A DNA stretch of 14,769 nt from Ophiosphaerella korrae (Eukaryota > Ascomycota > Dothideomycetes > Pleosporales > Phaeosphaeriaceae), in assembly GCA_028456385.1 (NCBI GenBank), contig JALNQF010000761.1:1-14769 (forward strand), in the 5' to 3' direction. Below the pieces are notes generated by a model. The model was not told the DNA's origin. It made no database searches and worked only from the letters and a program-made list of their open reading frames with translations. The position numbers and the translations under genes were made by a program. Each line of letters begins with the position of its first letter. Position 1 is the stretch's first letter. Of this stretch, positions 9,421 through 14,769 are shown piece by piece.

Positions 9421-10565
9421 GCCTAAAGCCTTAACCTAGAGATTATATAAACTAAAAGAGCGTAATTAACTACTAAAGTATAACTCTTAGTATAGCTATA
9501 TCTTATATACTTACTTATAGAATATAAATAGTCTAGTACAAGAAACTACTAACTAATCTAATAGAAGCTAAGCTAAACTAATTCTTATTTACTAGCTTCT
9601 TAGGTAAAGACCCTATAGTACCCTATATAGCTAGAACTCTAGCTAATAATAGAGCTAATATAAACTTTATTTAATAAAAATTTACTTAAAAGACTATAAA
9701 ATTATAAACTATCTAGCTACCTTAACTTATTATCTATAAAGGATATAATAGTTCCCTATCTAAGTCTATTACGTATTAGGTTAAGTTCTACCTATAAGTA
9801 GGCGCGTATATTAAATAGACCTCCGCCTATATTATTAAAAACGTAGGCTAATTTAACCTTATTCTAGGATTTTTATAGCGTAAGGCCTATACTATTAAAC
9901 CTAACTACTACTATAGAATGTTATTATTCCTTAATACTTACTACTAATAGTACTACTAGATAACTAACGAAATCCCCTTAGTAGTATACTATAGCGCACC
10001 TAGATATTACTCTACTATAGCCTTAAAGAAGCTAGTACTTAAACTATTATCTACTTCTATAGAGCTCTTAAGTAAGTACCTTAATAGGTATAAATAGAAC
10101 TTATTAATAGATATTTAAACTATTAGTTATTATATAATTAAGGCCTTTACTAGAAGAAGTAGATATACGCTTATAGTACTTACTTTAGATAAAATACTAC
10201 TACTAGTATACTACTATAAAGTAGCTAAAGAAGTAGATTATATATAATTTTATAAACTACTACTTATAGTAGAGCTTAAGGATATCTTATCTATAGAACT
10301 ACTCTAACTATATTAAGACCTAATACCCTATTTTAATAAGAAAGCTACTAAGGAACTTTCTCTTTATAAGATATATAACCTAGAAATTACCCTTAAACCT
10401 AGCGTAAAAATCCTAGACGCTAAACCTTACCCTTTTACTAGAAAATAAGATAAAGTAATCTAGAAATATATCTAATAAATAGAAGGTAAGGGCTTTATTA
10501 GTAAATATAGCTCTCTAGCTAAGAATAACTTACTAATTATAGCTAAACTAGATAGTAGCTTATAA

Positions 10566-11100
10566 GTTTATATAGACTACTATAAGCTAAATAAATCTAC
10601 TATTAAAGACTAGTACTCTATTCTATTCTTTAGGGAAATACTAGCCTACTTAAATAAAGTAAAGATTTTCTCTAAATTTAACGTAATATACGCCTTTTAC
10701 TACTTACGTATTACTTTAAATTTAGAATAGCTAACTACTTTTATTACTTACTTTAGTATATATACTTATAAGGTAGTACCTTTTAGCTTTACTAATATAC
10801 TAGCTACTTTCTAGCGTACTATTAACTTAGCCCTACTAGAATATTTAGATAACTTCTATACTATATATATAAACAATATCCTAATATACTCTAATAATAA
10901 AATAGACTATATCTAGTACGTTTATAAAGTACTTACCTAACTAAAAGAGTAAGGCTTCTATATAGATCCTAAAAAATCTAGCCTCTACGCTACTTTAGTT
11001 AAGTTTTTAGGTATAATTATCTCTAATAAAGAAATTACAATAGATCTCTCTAAAGTTAAAGCTATCTAGGAGTAAGAAATACTAAAGACTACTAAAGAAG
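10566..11100 (+). other. Gypsy reverse transcriptase domain, catalytic aspartates lost
   Basis: The VYIDYYKLN motif (usual VCVDYRALN type) at 10566, FSKFNV at 10671-10685, PFSFTNILATF before 10815, YINNILIYS at 10866-10892 and KSSLY and FLGIII near 10980-11020 follow the Gypsy order. The three catalytic Asp positions (10680, 10872, 10875) read Asn. Confidence 0.9.
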
Positions 11101-12473
11101 TCTTAGCCTTTCTAAGCTATACTAGATTCCTCTAGCGCTTTATTAAGGATTACTTAAGCCTTACTTTACTACTTACTAAGTTAATTAAGTCTAAGGTTAT
11201 TACTAAACTTACTAAAGGAGATAGGCTACCTCTTTAAAAGACCTAGTATAAGCTTTTTATAATTACCTAAGAATATATAGATACCTTTACTAAACTAAAA
11301 GCTACTTTCTAGCTAGAAGTAGTCTTACTTTACTTTAACCCCTTAAAACTAATCTATATCTAAACTAACACCTCTAGGTAAGCTTTAAGTAGAGTAATAA
11401 GCTAACTAAACTAAGATAGAATCTAATAGCTAGTTAGCTTCTTCTTAAAAAAATATACCCTAGTAGAATATAATTATAATATCTATAACCTAGAGCTTAT
11501 AGCTATAATCTAAGTATTTAAAGAATAGAAACTAGAGCTTATAAGTAGTCTATATATAATCTACGTTATAATAGACTACTATAATTTAGAAACCTTTATA
11601 ATAACTAAAAAGCTTAATTACTACTAGGTACGCTAGTTATTATTCTTATCCTAATTTAATTTCTATATTAAATATATACCTAGCGATATAAATAAAGTTA
11701 TAGACGCCCTAAGCTACTAACTATAGGACTACCTTATAGATAATTCTAATCTATAAGTATTAAGAGCTAACTAAATTATCCTAAGCCCTTAAGTCTTAGC
11801 CCTAGGCGTAAAACCTACCCTAGATATAGTAATTTATACTCTAAGCCTCGTAGACCTATAAAAACTAGATAGATTTATACTAGAATAAGCTACTATAGTA
11901 TATACATACTTTCGCTATATTATAAGAATAAAACTAAAATTAGTAAACTTACTAGAGGATTTTCTACTACTCTATAATAGAGAACTAGACTTAGAACTCT
12001 TACTATATATTGTTAACTTACGCCTAATAGAAGAATTACTAGATATAGTATACTTAGAAGACTACGTAGCTTAAGCTATATTTACTACTATAGATAGTAG
12101 ATAATAAAAACTATTAAAAGCCTTCTATAAAGTAAGATACTACTTCTTATATACTAATATTAGCTCTACTAGATTAGAGAAAGAAAAGCACTTCTAAGTT
12201 AATAAAACGCGTTTATATATCTCTCTAAACTCCTATTTATACTACTAAATCTTTAATTTATACTATAACTATTAGTTAGCAAGCTATAAAGGACTTTATA
12301 GTACGCTATATCTAATATATAAGTACTATTATTAGCCTAAGATACTTTAAGCTATTAAGTAATTTTATAATATATACCTAATCTACTACTATATAAAGAA
12401 CTTATAAGATAGTAAACTTAGTTACCTCTAACTTATACTAATTCTCTACGTACTCTAGACTAATATCTTAGTA

Positions 12474-12770
12474 GACTATATCTAAGCCTTACTAACTAGT
12501 AAAAACAGTAGCTAGATTTATAAATATATCCTAGTAATTTACTACTACCTTATAAAAAGACGCTATTTCTTCCCCTATAAGTCTCTAAAACTAAAGGAAG
12601 CTACCTAATATTTTATATCTATTTTTAAGCTTTATAGAGTCTTAATAAATATTATATCTAATAGAAAGATAACCTTTATTAGCTAATTTTAGCGCTACGT
12701 ATATAAACGCCTCTATATTACGTAAAAGCTCTTAACTATATACTACCTAGAAACTAATAGCTAAACTAAG
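12474..12770 (+). other. Gypsy integrase catalytic core, two of three catalytic residues lost
   Basis: Asp is retained at 12474 (VDYI). The second Asp position reads Asn (12660, in SNRK, expected SDRG) and the Glu position reads Lys (12768, in the block normally reading GQTERVNQ). Exactly 35 residues separate the last two and 61 separate the first two, matching the family. Confidence 0.85.
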
Positions 12771-13415
12771 TAAGTAAATTAAGCCCTAGAGATCTTTCTA
12801 AAGTAATACGTTAACTATATATAAGATAACTAAGTAGCCTAGCTATATATAGCTAAGTTATAGGTAAATAATACTATTAATATATCTATTAAGATAACCC
12901 TATTTCTTATAAATCTAGGGTATTACCTTTATAGTAGTATACACCCTAGTAAAAATAATAAAGATTAACTAAACCTAGCCTAATATAACTAACGTATACG
13001 AGCTAACAAACTACTTATCGCCTATAGTAACCTAGTAGCCTACTTTAAAGAAAAAATACTCTAGGTATAATAAGAGTAAGTAGCTTAAGCTAATACCTCT
13101 TACTAAAGTAAACTAGTATATAAAGTTAGTAACTAAGCCTATATTAGTATAGCTAATTAGAGAACTACTTAGCTAACTCTAAAATTAGACTACTAATAGG
13201 TAGGCCTATACTCTATTAAGAGAGTTATCTATAATAGTAAAGTATATAAGCTAGTACTACTCTAAGAGATACTAAGTAAAGGCGTATTTCTAGTCTTCTT
13301 TTTAAAACTCTTACGCCCTAGAGATTAAAAGCTTTTACTAGATTAAGACCTACTATAGCTAATCTCTATTATTATTACTAATAAAGAAACTAGTAGCGTA
13401 TATAAAGAATACTTA

Positions 13416-13580
13416 GTAGAAGCTATCTTAGACGTACGCTTTAAAGAGCGTAGAAAATACGTAAAATAGTACTACTTAGTTTACTAGACTAGCTATAATA
13501 AACCTATATAGGAGCTAGTAGAAGAATTTATAAAATATAAAGCTACCTTTAACTTTTACTAGAACTACTTAGAAAAAGCT
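13416..13580 (+). other. C-terminal chromodomain of the Gypsy integrase (degenerate)
   Basis: The frame reads VEAILDVRF at 13416, then a stretch ending YLVY-stop-TSY and PI-stop-ELVEEFIK. This matches the chromodomain pattern in which YLVKW-x-GY and TWEP recur. TAG at 13485 and 13509 stands where Trp is conserved. In chromoviruses this domain tethers integrase to methylated histone H3, directing insertion into heterochromatin. Confidence 0.8.
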
Positions 13581-13914
13581 AAACTACTAACTCTATATAT
13601 ACCTAAAAAATAGAGCTCTAATAAAGACGTAACCTATTAAAGTATCTTAACCTACTAATAGGTATAAAAAAGCCCCCTCTAAGGCGTAATTACTACCTTT
13701 AGCCTTTACTAAAACTACTTAGATAAGCCTAAAACTATTAATAGGCGTAAAAAAGCCCCTTATAAGGTATAATTACTACTTTTAACTTTTACTAGAACTA
13801 CCTAAAGAAGCTTAAAATACTAACTATATACTTAAAATAGAGTCTAATAAAAACGCAACCTAGTAGAGTACTCTAGCTATTAGTAGGTATAAAAAGGCCC
13901 TCTAAGGCGTAATT
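13545..13914 (+). repeat. Three-unit tandem duplication of the Gypsy ORF tail
   Basis: Units at 13545-13694 (150 bp), 13695-13777 (83 bp, lacking about 68 internal bp) and 13778-13914 (137 bp). Each begins ACCTTTAACTTTTACTAGAAC or a close variant and ends with the GGTATAAAAAAGCC block followed by AAGGCGTAATTA. The first unit starts inside the chromodomain coding region; the others lie beyond the ORF. Differences between units include both transitions and small indels. Confidence 0.8.
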
Positions 13915-13916
13915 AG

Positions 13917-14550
13917 AAAACTTTACTACTAGCTAAAGATAAATTATAGTATAAAAATAGTAAGAATAGTTTACTTTAGCTAGTAAGCGTAAGACTCTTT
14001 TTAGGTTAGAGCTTACTCCTACTACTATAGCTATAACTACTACGCTCCCTTATAATTAGTTACGTATAGGTCTAGTTTACTATTATAGAATTTATAACTA
14101 GCTACTAAATTCCTAGCTAGGGCTACTCTACGCCGCTTACCCCTTAATACTCGTAAATATTAGGCTTACTAAGTCTTCTATATTAACAAACCTACCTATC
14201 GTAAAGCTTATATATATAGTAAGTACCTATATAGAGATCTAGCGCTATTAAGTTACTTAGTAGTATTAACTTTACCTTCTCTTATACTATATATAAATAC
14301 TTTTAGGTTTAATTTTATTAGCGTAGAGTAGAAGTAGTAGAAAAGAGTTCGTAGTTAACACGTTTTATATATAGAAGTTACGCGCGTTTTAATTTTATAC
14401 TAAAATTAGTAAAAACCTTAGCTCTATACTCTATAAATAACGATTTTAACTTTAAAAACAGTTAACCTCTTTAACTCTAGCTACTACTACTACTACTTAA
14501 TAGGTATTATTAGTTAATTAGAGCTCTTTTTAAGCTCTAGGAATTTACTC
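13917..14550. other. Stretch between Gypsy pol and the 3' LTR, no recognised gene
   Basis: I recognise no domain in this 634-bp stretch. A plus-strand frame (1 modulo 3, different from pol) is fairly free of stops from about 14038 to 14325. It includes basic stretches and several Tyr codons (14158-14230) spaced as Cys codons would be in a zinc-binding segment after RIP: K-Y-x2-Y-x3-Y, then A-Y-x-Y-x2-Y. The reverse strand also reads without a stop over part of this stretch. A small stem-loop with AGAGCT/AGCTCT arms lies at about 14519-14538. Coding status is unproven. Confidence 0.35.
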
Positions 14551-14553
14551 TTT

Positions 14554-14568
14554 AAAAAGAGGGAGACG
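14554..14568 (+). other. Gypsy polypurine tract
   Basis: The 13-purine run AAAAAGAGGGAGA (14554-14566) plus CG lies directly upstream of the 3' LTR start. It is the expected plus-strand primer. Confidence 0.75.
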
Positions 14569-14570
14569 TA

Positions 14571-14588
14571 TAAGGGAGTTATCCCTTA
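14571..14588. repeat. Hairpin at the tip of the Gypsy LTR
   Basis: TAAGGGA, loop GTTA, TCCCTTA: a perfect 7-bp stem starting two bases inside the LTR end. It may assist integrase recognition of the LTR tip. It contains no CpA or TpG apart from the flanking terminus, which may explain its survival. Confidence 0.7.
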
Positions 14589-14604
14589 TATCTCTTATTT
14601 TCGC

Positions 14605-14706
14605 ACTAATATTAGTAAGTTTATAACTTACTAACATTGTAAACTTACTAATATTATAAACTTACTAACATCGCAAACTTACTAATATTGCGAACTTACT
14701 AATATT
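14605..14706 (+). repeat. 17-bp tandem array in the Gypsy 3' LTR
   Basis: Four 17-bp units from 14630 plus a half unit to 14706, preceded by a variant (14605-14629) that holds the palindrome ACTAATATTAGT. Units such as ACTAACATCGCAAACTT keep C and G that have become T and A in the 5' LTR, so this copy is closer to the ancestral repeat. Confidence 0.85.
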
Positions 14707-14769
14707 TAACTACCTTTCTACTTTTAGTTAGCGCTTAGTAAGCTACTAGGTATATATACCTAGTACTTA

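Larger units (their letters stand above)
9480..13640 (+). pseudogene. Gypsy Pol remnant (PR, RT, RNase H, INT, chromodomain)
   Basis: Frame 0 modulo 3, about 1,390 codons with many TAA/TAG. Protease: NNRAN at 9645-9659, where an Asp-x-Gly-Ala motif is expected, closing with ILGF at about 9870. Reverse transcriptase: VYIDYYKLN at 10566, FSKFN with Asn at 10680, and YINNILIYS at 10866-10892 (expected YIDD). RNase H: TNTS at 11364-11375 (expected TDAS), a conserved ELIAI box near 11490, and IKYIPSDINKVIDALS near 11670. Integrase: VDYI with Asp 12474 retained, Asn at 12660, Lys at 12768. Chromodomain from 13416. The start is arbitrary within the gag-pol junction. The end is the TAA at 13638, which may not be the ancestral stop. 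Confidence 0.92.
1..14769 (+). mobile_element. Outer Ty3/Gypsy chromodomain LTR retrotransposon, RIP-degenerate, interrupted by a Copia element
   Basis: The window opens inside the 5' LTR and closes inside the 3' LTR of one Gypsy element; 1-140 matches 14630-14769 with transitions only. Between them, in order, are a gag-like frame, a zinc knuckle, protease, reverse transcriptase, RNase H, integrase with D-x35-E spacing, a chromodomain, a polypurine tract and the 3' LTR. The order RT-RNase H-integrase is that of Ty3/Gypsy, and the C-terminal chromodomain places it with the chromoviruses. All frames are full of TAA/TAG. A Copia element at 1888-8076 splits gag. Without it the element would be roughly 8.9 kb, an estimate that depends on the LTR end guessed near 407. 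Confidence 0.9.
14569..14769 (+). repeat. 3' LTR of the Gypsy element, first 201 bp
   Basis: It starts TATAAGGGAG, with TA for the canonical TG, immediately after the polypurine tract. Positions 14630-14769 align to 1-140 with 10 differences, all transitions, and all with C or G here and T or A in the 5' copy. The rest of the LTR is outside the window. Confidence 0.85.

Noticed and set aside
1..14769. Short open frames on either strand between stops
   Set aside because: They are fragments of the degenerate polyproteins or antisense shadows. Almost no ATG remains, and none has ORF length, a ribosome-entry context or a domain that would suggest a living gene.
1..14769. Use of a variant genetic code, because TAA/TAG appear where Gln or Trp is conserved
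   Set aside because: TAG/TAA at Gln and Trp positions come with Asp-to-Asn, Glu-to-Lys, Cys-to-Tyr and His-to-Tyr at catalytic and metal-binding sites and with transition-only LTR differences. RIP explains all of these; a code change does not.
1..14769. tRNA, rRNA or host protein-coding genes
   Set aside because: No cloverleaf-like GC-rich segment, no conserved rRNA stretch and no intact frame were visible. Every part that can be assigned belongs to the two retroelements.
1..14769. A previously undescribed defence or other functional system
   Set aside because: Gene order, domains and repeats are fully those of two LTR retrotransposons. The unexplained pieces (542-1887 and 13917-14550) are too mutated to support a functional claim.

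Overview
The window is a heavily degenerate, AT-rich block of nested LTR retrotransposons. I found no host gene, no RNA gene and no intact reading frame. The organism is most likely a filamentous ascomycete (Pezizomycotina). CpA/TpG is almost eliminated in favour of TpA, repeat copies differ by transitions only, and the elements have the domain make-up of fungal Gypsy and Copia elements. This is the signature of repeat-induced point mutation (RIP), as found in AT-rich isochores and in centromeric or subtelomeric heterochromatin. I cannot name a species.

Layout. An outer Ty3/Gypsy element fills the window. Its 5' LTR lacks roughly its first 61 bp and appears to end near 407. The 5' half of a gag-like ORF runs to 1887. 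A complete 6,189-bp Ty1/Copia element (1888-8076, two 549-bp LTRs, 5-bp target duplication ACTTT) sits inside that ORF. The gag ORF resumes at 8082 in the same frame once the Copia element and one ACTTT copy are removed. Pol follows at about 9480-13640: protease, reverse transcriptase, RNase H, integrase and a C-terminal chromodomain. Next come a three-unit tandem duplication of the ORF tail (13545-13914), a non-coding or unrecognised stretch, a polypurine tract, and the first 201 bp of the 3' LTR (14569-14769). Direct repeats 1-140 and 14630-14769 are the matching parts of the two Gypsy LTRs.

How the parts relate. Both elements are dead. In Copia, the catalytic Asp/Glu codons of integrase and reverse transcriptase read Asn or Lys. 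In Gypsy the same is true of protease, reverse transcriptase and RNase H and of two of three integrase positions. Zinc-knuckle Cys/His codons mostly read Tyr, Trp/Gln codons read TAG/TAA, and the inferred Copia start codon is ATA. Residual TpG is lowest in the Gypsy element, intermediate in the Copia body and highest in the Copia LTRs, which fits the Gypsy being the older insertion. I do not see a new biological system. The points of interest are the mutation record itself, the duplicated chromodomain tail, and an unexplained frame downstream of Gypsy pol.
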